64,000 nt of DNA, taken from the NCBI RefSeq assembly GCF_002564105.1, contig NZ_PDBX01000001.1, positions 3,348,001 through 3,412,000 of the forward strand, given 5' to 3'. Origin of the DNA: Collimonas sp. PA-H2 (GTDB lineage: Bacteria; Pseudomonadota; Gammaproteobacteria; Burkholderiales; Burkholderiaceae_D). The notes beneath the pieces were generated by a model. That model saw nothing but the letters and a program-made list of their open reading frames with translations, was not told where the DNA came from and made no database searches. Of this stretch, positions 9,796 to 20,155 are shown piece by piece. A program made the position numbers and the translations under genes. Within the stretch, counting starts at the first letter, position 1; every line of letters starts with the position of its first letter.

Positions 9796-12700
9796 ATGAC
9801 CACCGATTTTTCCAGTTCCGCGGCGCATTTGCAAGATTCAACGCGGACTCATCTTGATACCGGACCATTGTCATGGGTGATGAGCGAAATTCGCGAGGCG
9901 CTGAACCAGTCCGGCAACGCCTTGTTGCAAATAAGCGACAAGCAGCAGGCCGGCGACGATCATTCGACCGCCATCCGTCATGCCAAGACCTATCTGCACC
10001 AGGCGCACGGCGCCCTGCAAATGGTCGACATCGACGGCGTCATCATCATCACAGAAACCGTTGAAGACCTGCTCGAGCGTGCCGAATCCGGCCAGGCCGA
10101 ACTGAGCGCGCAGCATGTGCAGACCATCGGCAACGCCTATCAGGCATTGATCGAATACCTGGACGAAGTGCTGGCCGGCGGCAGCCACCAGCCGGTACGT
10201 TTGTTCCCCTATTACCAGGGGCTGCTGGAAATCCGCGGCGCTGAAAGAATCCATCCGGCCGACCTGTTTTTCCCCGACCTGACAATCCGCCCGCATTTTC
10301 CGGCCGCGGAGCATGCCGTGGCGATCGAGGCTGAAGCCTATCTGCCTTTGCGCAAGCGTTTTGAGCGCGCGCTGCTGCCGTTCCTGAAAAGCGCCGACAA
10401 GGCGATTGAACTGGAAAACGCCGGCGTCATGCAAGTAGTGGTCGGCGAAGTCGAACAGACCCAGCGCAACCAGCAGGCGCGGGCATTCTGGTGGGTCATG
10501 CACGGCTTCTCCGAAGCGGTTGCGACGGCGCAGGTTTCCAACGAATTGTATGTCAAGCAGCTGTTCGCCCGCATCAACCTGCAACTGCGCCGCCTGAGCC
10601 AGGGTTCTTCCAGCATTTCGGAAAGGCTGTTGCGCGATGCCTTGTTCTTTATAGCCGGGATTGAAAACGCTTCCAAGCTGACCACCCAGATTCGCGCCGC
10701 TTACCGTCTCAATGGCCTGGTGCCGACCGACTACAGCACCCGCCACTACGGCCAGATCAGCCTGGATGCATTGGGCGCTGCCAAGGAACGCCTGGGGCAA
10801 GCGAAGAATATGTGGGACCGCCTGGCCAGCGGCGACGCCGGCCCGGCTGCTGCGTTTGAAAAAGAAATGCACGGCCTCAGCGAAGCCGGCGGCCAGCTCA
10901 ACGCGCCGTCCTTGTCCAAGCTGCTGCGCGAATTGAACGGCATAGCCCGCCACGCCGCGCATTCGCGGCCAGGTGATGCGATCTGCATGGAAATCGCCAC
11001 CAGCCTGCTGTTTATCGAAAACACGCTGAACCACATCAGCCGACTGCCGCAGAATTTCTCCGAGCGTGCCGATGCCATGACTGCGCGCCTGCTGGCCGTG
11101 GTCTCAGGCGAGACCTTGGGCAAGCCGGCACAGTGGATCGACGACATTTATCGCGAAGCGCAACAGCGCCAGACCGTCAAGATGCTGGCTTCGGAAATGC
11201 TGTCGAGCTTGCGCCAGGTTGAAAAAATGCTGGATGAGTTCTTCAAGGAACCTGAGCGGCGTGAAGTGCTGACCCAGATCGAACAAGTTCTGCACCAGAT
11301 CCAGGGCGCGCTGGCGATCCAGGACCAGAGCGATGCCATCCGCGTGGTCGAACACACGCGCAGCACCTTGAAACGTTTTACCGCGGAAGGTGGCGAACTG
11401 TTGCCGGAAGCGCCGGAACAAAAAGAGTTTGAACGGATTGCGCAAAACATCGGCGCGCTGAGCTTTTTCATTGAAACGCTGCAGCATCAGTCGGATACGC
11501 AAAACAACCACTTCACTTTCGATGAAGAGGCCGGCGTATTCCGCATCAATCTACTGGAGCGGCGCGCGATGGTTGCCCCGCCGCAGCCTGATCCGGTGGT
11601 GTCGTCGACAGTCAGCGACCATCATCCAGCGGCTGCAAGCGCCGCCGGCGGTGATAGCCTGCCAACGCTGCCGGAACTGGCAACCGTGGAAGATGAGCTG
11701 CTGCAGCACCAGCAGCAATCGGCCGAGTTGGCGCTGTCGTTGACAGCGCAGCCGCACGATCCGGAACTGCAGGAAAGACTGAAAGAATCGCTGGTGCAGA
11801 TGCGGGTTGATGCTGCCCTGAGCGACAATCCGGAAGCGACCGATCGCGCCCAGGCTGCGATCGACATTCTCGATCATCCGGATTTCTCGGCATCACAGCA
11901 ATCCCTGCAGCAATCGCTGGCGGACATCGTGACCACCATCGTGCCGCTGCATGCAGCGGAAGCGGCGCCGCCCATAGCGGCGGTGGCGACGGTGACTGAC
12001 GAGGAGGCCGATGCCGAACTGCGTGAGATTTTTTTGTCCGAAGCAGAAGAGGTCCTGACTAACGCCAGGCAAGCCCTTCTGCAACTGCATGGCGCGCCGC
12101 ATAAGCAAGAACCGCTGACGGTGCTGCGCCGCGCATTCCATACGCTCAAAGGCAGCGGCCGCATGATCGGCTTGAATGCTTTCGGCGAAGCCGCCTGGAG
12201 CATCGAACAGGTATTGAATCTGTGGTTGTCGGAATCGCGTACTGTGAGCGCCGACCTGAGCGCGTTGCTGGATCATGCCGTGACTGAGCTGGATGGCTGG
12301 GTCAAGGAAATCCAGCTGTACGGACACTCGGAACGGACGCCGCATGCACTGGCTGGAGTTGCCGAAACTGTGCGCGAGGGCGGTGCTTTCGCCGCTCCGG
12401 CAGTTGCAGCACCGGTGCTGGCCGAAGCCGCAGGCGAAACCGTGGAACTCAGCGATTTGCCGGAGATGCCGGCGCAAGCCGAGGAAATCCAGCTGAGCGA
12501 CGACGACCTGGCCTTGTTCGGCGTCACCCACGCTGAGCACACGGAAACCGTTGTCTCCATTCACGGCGCGGCGCACGAAGCCGGCGTTGAAGAAGAACTG
12601 ACTTCGGCAGCGGAAGTGCATGAGCAGCCGGTTGCCGAAGCGGTGCCGGTCGCCGCGTTGCGGGAAATCCCTGTCAGCGCTGAGGTCATCGCTTTTCCTG

Positions 12701-15700
12701 GCATGCAGGAAATCCGGCATGACGACAGCACCAAGCAGATCGGCGACCTGACCATCAGCCTGCCGCTGTACAACATCTATCTGGCCGAGACCGACCAGCT
12801 GGTGCGTCACCTGGCGCATGATTTTGCCGAGTGGCGGCATGAACCTGAACGGCCGGTGATGACGCAGTCGGTGCACGCCGCCCATTCGCTGGCAGGCAGT
12901 TCCGCCACGGTAGGTTTCAAGCCTTTGCAGGAAGTCGCGCATGCGCTGGAAATGGCTCTGCAGCGCATGGCGTTGCAACCAGGCAGCCTGCACGGCGCCG
13001 ACTACGATATCTTGCAATTGAGCGTCGAGCGCGCCAAGTGGATGCTGCAGCAGTTCACCCAGGGCGACATGCCGTATTACGAGCCGGCGCTGGTGAGCAG
13101 CCTGGATAGTTTGTGGCAGCGGCAAGAGTCGCGCGCGCATGAAGTGGAAGAATTGCCGGAAATAGAGGGCAGCGATGAAGCGCCGGCGCAGGAAATCGTT
13201 GCGCCTGCCATCGAGCTTGAGTCGATAGCCGCAGAAATCGCGCCGCAACTGGAGGAGCTTCCTGTAACCCCGATCGCAGCGGTAACCGAACCTGCCGACA
13301 ACTGGGATGAAGTATTGCACGTGCAGCCGATCGCGATTGCCGCCGTGACTCCGCATCAACCGGCAGCGGTGGTGGAAGTGCCACACCTGTTCGAAGCGCC
13401 GAAGGAAGATATCGATCCTTTGCTGGCGGTGCGCGATGAGCTGGATCCAGACTTGCTGCCGATCTTCCTGGAAGAGGGCAGCGACATGCTGCCGCAGATC
13501 GGCAGCGCCTTGCGCAGCTGGCAGGAAAATCCGGTCGGCACGACCAGCGCGCATCCGGTGCCGCAAGCTATCCTGCGCCATCTGCACACCATCAAGGGCA
13601 GCGCCCGCATGGCCGGCGCGATGGTGCTTGGCCAGCACATGCACGAGATGGAAAGCCATATCGAGGTGATCCTGCAATCAGGTAGTTCGTCGCGCCATAC
13701 GGTTGACGAATTGCTGGCGCACTATGACCGTGGCGTGCAGATGTTTGATAATCTGCGTAATCCGCAAGCGGCGCAGCCTGTCGCTCCTGCCGCACCGCTC
13801 GCAGCTGAGGTGGCGGCGCTAGCGCATACGCCGGTCAACCTGCCGAGCGTGATGCCTTCGCAGGCGGCTGGCGTGGCGGCGCCGGCGCTTGCCAGCACCA
13901 GCGGCCTGGTGTCGCAGGTGCGCGTCAATGCGGATATTCTCGACCGGCTGGTGAACCAGGCCGGTGAAGTTTCGATCACCCGTTCACGGCTTGAATCCGG
14001 CATCGGCACCTTGCAGCTGTCTTTGTCTGAATTGACGGAAAACGTTGACCGCTTGCGCGGCCAGTTGCGTGAGATCGAGATCCAGGCCGAAGCGCAAATC
14101 AGTTCGCGTATGACCCTGGCCGGCGAGCGCGAATTCGACCCGCTCGAATTCGACCGCTTCACCCGGCTGCAGGAACTGACACGGATGATGGCGGAGAGCG
14201 TCAACGACGTCGCCTCGCTGCAAAAGAATCTGACCAACACGGTCGAAGGCGCCAACGTCGACTTGCTGACGCAACGCCGGCTGACGCGCGATTTGCAACA
14301 GGATCTGATGCATGTGCGGATGGTGCAGTTTGCCAGTATCGGCGAGCGTCTGTACCGGCTGACACGCCAGGTCGCCAAGGAACTGGACAAGCGCGTCAAC
14401 CTGGATATCCGCGGCAGCCACGTGGAAATCGACCGTAGCGTGCTGGAAAAGATGATCGCCCCGTTCGAGCATCTGCTGCGTAACGCCATCGTGCACGGGA
14501 TCGAGTCGCGGGAAGCGCGGCGTGCTGCCGGCAAGAACGAAACCGGCGAGCTGAAAATCGAAATTCGCCAGGACGGTAATGAAATTCTGATTCAGCTGTC
14601 GGATGACGGCCAGGGCCTGAACCTGCCGCGTATCCGCGACAAGGCGCGTTCCGTCGGTCTGCTGGAAAACGATGAGCAGCTGTCCGACCTGGAAACCACC
14701 GACCTGATTTTCCGTCCCGGATTTTCTACCGCGGCGGATGTCACGGAACTGGCCGGACGCGGCGTCGGCATGGACGTGGTGCGCTCGGAAGCAGCATCGC
14801 TGGGCGGGCGCGTTGCGGTGACCAGCGAACCCGGGCAGGGCACGCATTTCACGATTCACTTGCCGCTGACCCTGGCGGTCACCCAAGTGGTGCTGCTGAC
14901 CACAGGCGGCAGCACCTATGCCGTGCCGTCGGCGCTGGTGGAACAGGTGCAGCAGTTGAAGGCAAAGGCTTTGGCCGCCGCTTACAACGATGGCATGCTG
15001 ATGTGGCAAGGACACAAGGTGCCTTTGCAATATCTGTCTACTTTGCTGGGCGATGCCGAGATGGTGCCGGTGGCGCAGCAGTATTCGCCGATCATCATTT
15101 TGCGCAGCGGTAATGACCGGGTAGCCTTGCACGTCGACGAAATCGTCGGCAACCGAGAAGTCGTGGTCAAGAATATCGGTCCGCAACTGTCACGGATGAT
15201 CGGGATTGCCGGCGCCACGGTGCTGGGTTCCGGTGATATCGTGCTGATCCTGAATCCAGTGCCTTTGATGCAGCTGCAACTGCAGCGTTCGGCGCACGAG
15301 CATCGCGCCCCGCGCCAGTCGCATCTGGCAACTCACGACGTCATGGGCGCGGTAGCCGAGATGAGCGTCAGCCCTGAATCGGCAACGCCGCCAACGGCTC
15401 AGCCAGTACAGGGCTTGCGTAGCCAAAGCGTGGTGATGGTGGTCGACGATTCCTTGACCGTGCGCCGGGTAACCCAGCGTCTGCTGTCGCGCGAAGGCTA
15501 CCAGGTGGTGCTGGCGAAAGACGGCGTCGATGCGCTGGAGCAGTTGCAGGCGATTACACCGGACGTGATGCTGGTGGATATCGAAATGCCGCGTATGGAC
15601 GGCTTCGACTTGAGCCGCAATATCCGCAATGATGACCGGACCCGCCATATCCCGATCATCATGATTACCTCGCGTACCGCGGCCAAGCATCGCAGCTATG

Positions 15701-15807
15701 CGATGGAGCTGGGCGTCAACGAATACCTGGGCAAGCCGTACCAGGAAGATGAACTGATCCGCAGCATCAAGTCGTTCATCAAAAAAGAAGCAAACACCCT
15801 GCAATAA
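9796..15807 (+). CDS. pilL: Hybrid chemotaxis histidine kinase PilL/ChpA
   Basis: This CheA-type kinase of the type IV pilus chemosensory system passes phosphate to PilG and PilH. At 2003 residues it is far larger than CheA. The N-terminal half (1 to about 550) is helical and FimL/Hpt-like. Three clear Hpt motifs follow: H782 (FHTLKGS), H1030 (AHSLAGS) and H1264 (LHTIKGS), separated by acidic Ala/Glu/Pro-rich linkers. Then come the dimerisation and ATPase domains with NAIVHGIESREARR, DDGQGL and GRGVGMDVVRS (about 1375-1690), a CheW-like domain, and a C-terminal receiver with phospho-acceptor D1928 in LVDIEMP. It is the last gene of the operon, and no chpB-type methylesterase follows. Confidence 0.94.
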   Translation: MTTDFSSSAAHLQDSTRTHLDTGPLSWVMSEIREALNQSGNALLQISDKQQAGDDHSTAIRHAKTYLHQAHGALQMVDIDGVIIITETVEDLLERAESGQAELSAQHVQTIGNAYQALIEYLDEVLAGGSHQPVRLFPYYQGLLEIRGAERIHPADLFFPDLTIRPHFPAAEHAVAIEAEAYLPLRKRFERALLPFLKSADKAIELENAGVMQVVVGEVEQTQRNQQARAFWWVMHGFSEAVATAQVSNELYVKQLFARINLQLRRLSQGSSSISERLLRDALFFIAGIENASKLTTQIRAAYRLNGLVPTDYSTRHYGQISLDALGAAKERLGQAKNMWDRLASGDAGPAAAFEKEMHGLSEAGGQLNAPSLSKLLRELNGIARHAAHSRPGDAICMEIATSLLFIENTLNHISRLPQNFSERADAMTARLLAVVSGETLGKPAQWIDDIYREAQQRQTVKMLASEMLSSLRQVEKMLDEFFKEPERREVLTQIEQVLHQIQGALAIQDQSDAIRVVEHTRSTLKRFTAEGGELLPEAPEQKEFERIAQNIGALSFFIETLQHQSDTQNNHFTFDEEAGVFRINLLERRAMVAPPQPDPVVSSTVSDHHPAAASAAGGDSLPTLPELATVEDELLQHQQQSAELALSLTAQPHDPELQERLKESLVQMRVDAALSDNPEATDRAQAAIDILDHPDFSASQQSLQQSLADIVTTIVPLHAAEAAPPIAAVATVTDEEADAELREIFLSEAEEVLTNARQALLQLHGAPHKQEPLTVLRRAFHTLKGSGRMIGLNAFGEAAWSIEQVLNLWLSESRTVSADLSALLDHAVTELDGWVKEIQLYGHSERTPHALAGVAETVREGGAFAAPAVAAPVLAEAAGETVELSDLPEMPAQAEEIQLSDDDLALFGVTHAEHTETVVSIHGAAHEAGVEEELTSAAEVHEQPVAEAVPVAALREIPVSAEVIAFPGMQEIRHDDSTKQIGDLTISLPLYNIYLAETDQLVRHLAHDFAEWRHEPERPVMTQSVHAAHSLAGSSATVGFKPLQEVAHALEMALQRMALQPGSLHGADYDILQLSVERAKWMLQQFTQGDMPYYEPALVSSLDSLWQRQESRAHEVEELPEIEGSDEAPAQEIVAPAIELESIAAEIAPQLEELPVTPIAAVTEPADNWDEVLHVQPIAIAAVTPHQPAAVVEVPHLFEAPKEDIDPLLAVRDELDPDLLPIFLEEGSDMLPQIGSALRSWQENPVGTTSAHPVPQAILRHLHTIKGSARMAGAMVLGQHMHEMESHIEVILQSGSSSRHTVDELLAHYDRGVQMFDNLRNPQAAQPVAPAAPLAAEVAALAHTPVNLPSVMPSQAAGVAAPALASTSGLVSQVRVNADILDRLVNQAGEVSITRSRLESGIGTLQLSLSELTENVDRLRGQLREIEIQAEAQISSRMTLAGEREFDPLEFDRFTRLQELTRMMAESVNDVASLQKNLTNTVEGANVDLLTQRRLTRDLQQDLMHVRMVQFASIGERLYRLTRQVAKELDKRVNLDIRGSHVEIDRSVLEKMIAPFEHLLRNAIVHGIESREARRAAGKNETGELKIEIRQDGNEILIQLSDDGQGLNLPRIRDKARSVGLLENDEQLSDLETTDLIFRPGFSTAADVTELAGRGVGMDVVRSEAASLGGRVAVTSEPGQGTHFTIHLPLTLAVTQVVLLTTGGSTYAVPSALVEQVQQLKAKALAAAYNDGMLMWQGHKVPLQYLSTLLGDAEMVPVAQQYSPIIILRSGNDRVALHVDEIVGNREVVVKNIGPQLSRMIGIAGATVLGSGDIVLILNPVPLMQLQLQRSAHEHRAPRQSHLATHDVMGAVAEMSVSPESATPPTAQPVQGLRSQSVVMVVDDSLTVRRVTQRLLSREGYQVVLAKDGVDALEQLQAITPDVMLVDIEMPRMDGFDLSRNIRNDDRTRHIPIIMITSRTAAKHRSYAMELGVNEYLGKPYQEDELIRSIKSFIKKEANTLQ

Positions 15808-15813
15808 AATTAC

Positions 15814-15848
15814 GGGGGCTGGTGGAAGAACAATTTTCACCAGCCTCC
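15814..15848 (+). terminator. Terminator hairpin after pilL
   Basis: Arms 15814-15824 and 15838-15848 pair over 11 bp, with one G-U wobble, around a 13-base AT-rich loop. The hairpin starts 6 bases after the pilL stop, between the convergent genes pilL and phrB. A short poly-T is missing on the plus side, so it may serve both directions imperfectly. Confidence 0.6.
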
Positions 15849-15873
15849 GCAATTCCTCCTCGTTACTTTCTCC

Positions 15874-17358
15874 TCACTCTTCAGTCACTTTCCTCACCAC
15901 CGCATAACGCTGCAAGGTCAGCTTGCGCGCTTCATGGTGCTGCACCAGCGGCAGCGGATAATTTTCTCCCAGGCGGATGCTGGCATCCTGCAAGTCTTTT
16001 GCCGGCGCCAGCCATGGCGCATGGATATGCTTGTTACCGAGACCGGATAGCTGTGGCAGGTAGCGGCGGATGAATTTACCCTCCGCATCGAATTTCTCGG
16101 ATTGCGTGACCGGATTGAAAATGCGGAAATAAGGCTGTGCATCGCAGCCCGATGACGCCGCCCACTGCCAGCCGCCATTGTTGGCAGCCAGGTCGAAGTC
16201 ATTCAGCTGCTCGGCAAAGTAGCGTTCTCCCCAACGCCAGTCGATACCCAGGTCTTTTATCAGGAAAGACGCAACCAGCATGCGCAGGCGGTTATGCATG
16301 TAGCCGCTCTGCTTGAGCTGCAGCATCGCCGCATCCACCAGTGGATAACCGGTGCGGCTGTCGCACCAGGCCTGGAACAGCGCCTGCGCATGCGGACCGC
16401 TTTCCCACTGGATGGCGTCGTAGTCCGGCTTGAACGCGCGTTGTGCGGCATGTGGATGGTGGTACAGGATCATGAAATAAAAATCGCGCCACACCAGTTC
16501 CGACAACCATGTCGCGGCGCCGCTGGCGCTGCCATGGTGTAGAGCTTGATAAGCGACACGGGCCAGGGTGCGGATCGATATGGTGCCGAAACGCAGATGC
16601 ACTGAGAGATAGGATGGCCCTTTGAGCGCGGGGAAATTACGGCTGTCTTCGTAATGGCCGATACGCGGCAGGAAATCTTCCAGCAGACTGGTTGCGCCTG
16701 ACATGCCGGGTGTGATTTTCAAGGCGCGCAGATTGGTTTCCTGGAAGCCGAGCTCGGCCAAGTCAGGTATCTTGCCATGCTCCGGCACAGGCGACGCCAG
16801 CCGCGCCGCGTACTTTTCGATCGGGTAGGGCTTCAGGAGGAAAGGTCCATCTGCCTCAGCCAGTCTCTTCATCCAGGCATTCTTGTAAGGCGTGAATACT
16901 GAAAACGGCCGGCCTGACAGGGTAAGGATTTCGTCTTGCTCAAAAATCACCTGGTCCTTGAAGCTGTGCCAGCTGCGGCCGGCAGCGGCCAGGATACTGG
17001 CGACCTTGGCATCGCGTTGCCGAGCTTGCGGTTCGTAATCGTGGTTGCTGAACACGGCATCGACGCCGAGTTGGACAGCCAGCGCCGGGACCGCATCGGC
17101 AGCGGCGCCGTGGCGCACGATCAGGCCGCCGCCTAGCTTGCGCAGTTCCAGATCCAGTTCGACGATGCTGCCGCGGATGAATTCGACGCGACGGTCAGCC
17201 GTCAGGCCGGCATCCAGCAAAGGTTGGAGGATGTCGGTGTCGAAGACGAACACGCAGAACACGGTTTTACTGGCCTTTAAGGCGTGATGCAGGGCCGCGT
17301 GGTCGAATACGCGCAAGTCGCGGCGAAACCAGACCAGGGATTTTTCAAACTGGGGCAT
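15874..17358 (-). CDS. phrB: Deoxyribodipyrimidine photo-lyase
   Basis: This FAD enzyme splits UV-induced cyclobutane pyrimidine dimers using visible light. The 494 residues have an N-terminal antenna (photolyase alpha/beta) domain starting LVWFRRDLRVFDHAAL, then a helical FAD domain. The C-terminal block contains RMLVASFLIKDL, DWRWGERYF, DFDLAANNGGWQW and PYFRIFNP, which line the FAD pocket and carry the conserved Trp residues for electron transfer. The ATG at 17358 is immediately before the FEKSLVWFRRD core. It is divergent from yqgE. Confidence 0.94.
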   Translation of the reverse strand: MPQFEKSLVWFRRDLRVFDHAALHHALKASKTVFCVFVFDTDILQPLLDAGLTADRRVEFIRGSIVELDLELRKLGGGLIVRHGAAADAVPALAVQLGVDAVFSNHDYEPQARQRDAKVASILAAAGRSWHSFKDQVIFEQDEILTLSGRPFSVFTPYKNAWMKRLAEADGPFLLKPYPIEKYAARLASPVPEHGKIPDLAELGFQETNLRALKITPGMSGATSLLEDFLPRIGHYEDSRNFPALKGPSYLSVHLRFGTISIRTLARVAYQALHHGSASGAATWLSELVWRDFYFMILYHHPHAAQRAFKPDYDAIQWESGPHAQALFQAWCDSRTGYPLVDAAMLQLKQSGYMHNRLRMLVASFLIKDLGIDWRWGERYFAEQLNDFDLAANNGGWQWAASSGCDAQPYFRIFNPVTQSEKFDAEGKFIRRYLPQLSGLGNKHIHAPWLAPAKDLQDASIRLGENYPLPLVQHHEARKLTLQRYAVVRKVTEE

Positions 17359-17473
17359 GGAGGCGGTCTATATAAAAAATTCGCGTGAGGTAGCGCCGAG
17401 GCGGGCTTGCGAGCGACTTTACCCGAGAAGCTACACTACGCAAAGCGGCTTGCGCCGGTTTAAAACTGATAAA

Positions 17474-18139
17474 ATGCGGCCCATGGCCAAGCTAGATACA
17501 ACTCCGGACGATTCTCCCGCGCGCAAAAGCGCCGCGAAGGCGTCGGGCGACCCGGATTCTCCCTTTCTGAATCTGACAAATCATTTCCTTATTGCAATGC
17601 CCTCCATGCTGGATCCGGTTTTTGGCGGAACCGTGGTGTATTTGTGTGAGCATAATGCCAACGGCGCCCTTGGCGTAGTGATCAATAAACCTACCGATAT
17701 GACCATGCAGCTGCTGTTCGAGCGCATTGACCTGAAGCTGGAAATCAATCCGGAGCCGGGCTTTGACGATCCGATCGGCGAGCGGCCGGTGATGTTCGGC
17801 GGCCCGGTAGAGGTTGAGCGCGGCTTTGTGCTGCATACGCCGGGCAAGAGCTACTCATCGACGCTGAAAGTGACGGAACAGATCGCCATGACTACTTCCA
17901 AGGATGTGCTGGAAGAGGTCGCCCAAGGCAGCGGACCGCAGCGCATCCTGGTCAGCCTGGGGTGTTCGGGCTGGAGCGCGGGCCAGCTGGAAAGCGAAAT
18001 CGTGCATAACGGCTGGCTGACGGTAGCCGCTGATCCGGCGATTATTTTCGATCTGCCGATCGCCGAGCGTTTTGCCGCCGCTGTCAATCTGCTGGGTATT
18101 TCCCCGTATATGCTGACTTCGGAATCCGGTCGTGCGTGA
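17474..18139 (+). CDS. yqgE: YqgE/AlgH family protein (UPF0301)
   Basis: This is a conserved cytoplasmic protein of the YqgE/AlgH family; its biochemical role is unsettled. The core starts at FLNLTNHFLIAMPSM and contains GTVVYLCEHN-GALGVVINKP, FGGPV, HTPG and LVSLGCSGWSAGQLESE, all typical. The open frame extends further upstream, but that part overlaps the promoter region and is unconserved. The ATG at 17474 is used; the ATG at 17483 is equally possible, and neither has a strong ribosome-binding site. The neighbour ruvX (yqgF) follows after 30 bases, as in many proteobacteria. Confidence 0.9.
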   Translation: MRPMAKLDTTPDDSPARKSAAKASGDPDSPFLNLTNHFLIAMPSMLDPVFGGTVVYLCEHNANGALGVVINKPTDMTMQLLFERIDLKLEINPEPGFDDPIGERPVMFGGPVEVERGFVLHTPGKSYSSTLKVTEQIAMTTSKDVLEEVAQGSGPQRILVSLGCSGWSAGQLESEIVHNGWLTVAADPAIIFDLPIAERFAAAVNLLGISPYMLTSESGRA

Positions 18140-18169
18140 GTTGAACGGCAAGATGGGCGGGAGCCTGAC

Positions 18170-18568
18170 ATGAGCGGTTTGACAGGCACTGTGCTTGGTT
18201 TCGATTTCGGCCTGAAGCGCATCGGCGTGGCGGTTGGCAATACCCTGTTGAAGCAGGCGCAACCCCTGCAAGTCATCAGCGCCGCCACCAATGACGGCAA
18301 GTTCGCCGAAATCGCGTTGTTGATCAAGGAGTGGCAACCGGTGCTGTGCGTGGTCGGCCTGCCGCTGCATCCGGATGGCGCCGAGCATGAAATGAGCGTG
18401 CGCTGCCAACGTTTTGCCAATCAGCTGCACGGCCGCTATGCGGTCGCCACGGTGCTCGTGGATGAGCGTTACTCGTCGGCGGTGATCAAGCAGCAGCGCG
18501 GAGAAGTGATCGACGACCAGGCCGCCGCGATTATCTTGCAGCAGTATTTTGACGATTTATCTGAATGA
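18170..18568 (+). CDS. ruvX: Putative Holliday junction resolvase / pre-16S rRNA nuclease YqgF
   Basis: This RNase H-fold nuclease of the YqgF/RuvX family is implicated in 16S rRNA 5'-end maturation. The 132 residues are of typical length. The first catalytic aspartate is D12 in GFDFGLKRIGVAVG. VVGLPLHPDG and the C-terminal VDERYSSA..DDQAAAIILQQY motifs are also seen. It starts 30 bases after yqgE and ends 28 bases before pyrR, suggesting a yqgE-ruvX-pyrR-pyrB unit. Confidence 0.93.
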   Translation: MSGLTGTVLGFDFGLKRIGVAVGNTLLKQAQPLQVISAATNDGKFAEIALLIKEWQPVLCVVGLPLHPDGAEHEMSVRCQRFANQLHGRYAVATVLVDERYSSAVIKQQRGEVIDDQAAAIILQQYFDDLSE

Positions 18569-18596
18569 TCCTGTTCGATTTTGTGATGAAGACGCA

Positions 18597-19118
18597 ATGA
18601 CTACTATCACCCCCCAATTCGATGCCGAAGCACTGTACCAGGTGCTTGAGGCAAAAGTAAAAGCCGCGCTGGCGCAGACCGACAATGTGGCGGTCATCGG
18701 CATCTATTCCGGCGGCGCCTGGATCGCCGAACGCCTGGTGGCGGCCTTGCACCTGAATCCGGCGCAACGGCTCGGCTTTATCGACGTCTCCTTCTATCGC
18801 GACGATTTTTCCGAAAAAGGCCTGCGTACCGATATCAAGCCGACGCAGATTCCGTTCGACGTCAACGGCGCCACCATCCTGCTGGTGGACGATGTGCTTT
18901 ACACCGGCCGCACCACGCGTGCCGCCATCAACGAACTGTTCGACTACGGCCGCCCGGCAAAGATCATGCTGGCGGCGCTGATCGACCGCGGCGAGCGCGA
19001 TTTGCCGGTGGCGGCGGATTTTGTCGCCGATGCAGTCACCTTGCAGCCTGGCCAGTCCCTACAACTTCAACGCGCCGACGACGGCAGCTTCACTTTAGAC
19101 ATCCAACCCAATGCTTAA
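18597..19118 (+). CDS. pyrR: PyrR bifunctional regulator/uracil phosphoribosyltransferase
   Basis: This is a PRTase-fold protein of the PyrR family, which makes UMP from uracil and PRPP and in many bacteria regulates pyr genes. It has 173 residues. The PRPP loop is [13 protein letters not shown] (97-109), preceded by the [11 protein letters not shown] segment. An upstream in-frame extension (from 18549) overlaps ruvX and is unconserved, so the ATG at 18597 is chosen. Its last 8 bases overlap pyrB, indicating coupled translation. Confidence 0.9.
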   Translation: MTTITPQFDAEALYQVLEAKVKAALAQTDNVAVIGIYSGGAWIAERLVAALHLNPAQRLGFIDVSFYRDDFSEKGLRTDIKPTQIPFDVNGATILLVDDVLYTGRTTRAAINELFDYGRPAKIMLAALIDRGERDLPVAADFVADAVTLQPGQSLQLQRADDGSFTLDIQPNA

Positions 19119-20070
19119 TCCTCAACTCAATAAAAATGGCGAACTGCAGCATCTGCTGACGATCGAAGGTTTGCCGACTTCTGTTGTCACGCACATCCTG
19201 GATACGGCGTCCTCATTTGTCGGCGTCAGCGACCGCGATGTCAAGAAGGTGCCGCTGATGCGCGGCAAAAGCGTGTTCAACCTGTTCTTTGAAAATTCGA
19301 CCCGTACCCGCACCACGTTTGAGATTGCTTCCAAGCGTCTGTCGGCCGACGTCATCAACCTGAACATCTCCGCCTCCAGCGCCAGCAAGGGCGAATCGCT
19401 GCTGGACACCATCGACAATCTGTCAGCCATGCACGCGGACATGTTCGTGGTGCGCCACGCGCAATCCGGCGCGCCCTACCTGATCGCCAAGCACCTGACC
19501 GACACCAAGCAGCATCATGTCCATGTGGTGAACGCCGGCGACGGCCGCCACGCCCACCCGACCCAGGGCTTGCTGGACATGTATACCATCCGGCATTACA
19601 AGAAGGATTTCAGCAACCTGACGGTGGCGATCGTCGGCGACATCCTGCACAGCCGGGTGGCGCGTTCCGACATCCACGGTCTGACCACGCTGGGCGTGCC
19701 GGAAGTGCGCGCCATCGGCCCGCGCACCCTGCTGCCGAGCGGCCTGGAGCAAATGGGCGTGCGCGTATTCACCGACATGAACGAAGGCTTGAAGGGCGTC
19801 GACGTCATCATCATGCTGCGCTTGCAAAATGAACGCATGAGCGGCGCGCTGCTGCCGTCGGCGCAGGAATTCTTCAAGAGCTATGGCTTGACGCCCGAGC
19901 GGTTGGCGCTGGCCAAGCCGGATGCGATCGTGATGCATCCGGGACCGATGAACCGCGGCGTCGAGATCGACTCGGCGGTGGCCGACGGCGCGCAAGCGGT
20001 GATCCTGCCGCAGGTGACCTTCGGCATCGCAGTGCGGATGGCGGTCATGAGCATTCTGGCCGGGAATTAA
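19111..20070 (+). CDS. pyrB: Aspartate carbamoyltransferase catalytic subunit
   Basis: This enzyme condenses carbamoyl phosphate and aspartate to carbamoyl-aspartate in pyrimidine synthesis. It has 319 residues. The carbamoyl-phosphate site is STRTRT (63-68). The catalytic loop lysine is K93 in [15 protein letters not shown], near residue 276, is the characteristic late motif. It is followed 85 bases later by pyrC'. The arrangement with a dihydroorotase-like partner matches the PyrB-PyrC' dodecamers of pseudomonads and relatives. Confidence 0.96.
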   Translation: MLNPQLNKNGELQHLLTIEGLPTSVVTHILDTASSFVGVSDRDVKKVPLMRGKSVFNLFFENSTRTRTTFEIASKRLSADVINLNISASSASKGESLLDTIDNLSAMHADMFVVRHAQSGAPYLIAKHLTDTKQHHVHVVNAGDGRHAHPTQGLLDMYTIRHYKKDFSNLTVAIVGDILHSRVARSDIHGLTTLGVPEVRAIGPRTLLPSGLEQMGVRVFTDMNEGLKGVDVIIMLRLQNERMSGALLPSAQEFFKSYGLTPERLALAKPDAIVMHPGPMNRGVEIDSAVADGAQAVILPQVTFGIAVRMAVMSILAGN

Positions 20071-20155
20071 GGCTGCGCCGAAGCCGCATCCGGCTGCCGC
20101 ATCTGGCTGGATCTACAGCACATAAACATTTATAGAATCGCCTTACCATTTACCG

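Noticed and set aside
11893..13677. 594-codon minus-strand open frame
   Set aside because: It is antisense to the linker and Hpt region of pilL, rich in His/Arg/Gln as expected for shadows of Ala/Glu-rich coding DNA.
17450..17475. TTGCGC...TAAAAT as a promoter for yqgE
   Set aside because: The spacer is only 14 bases and the -10 would overlap the proposed start codon.
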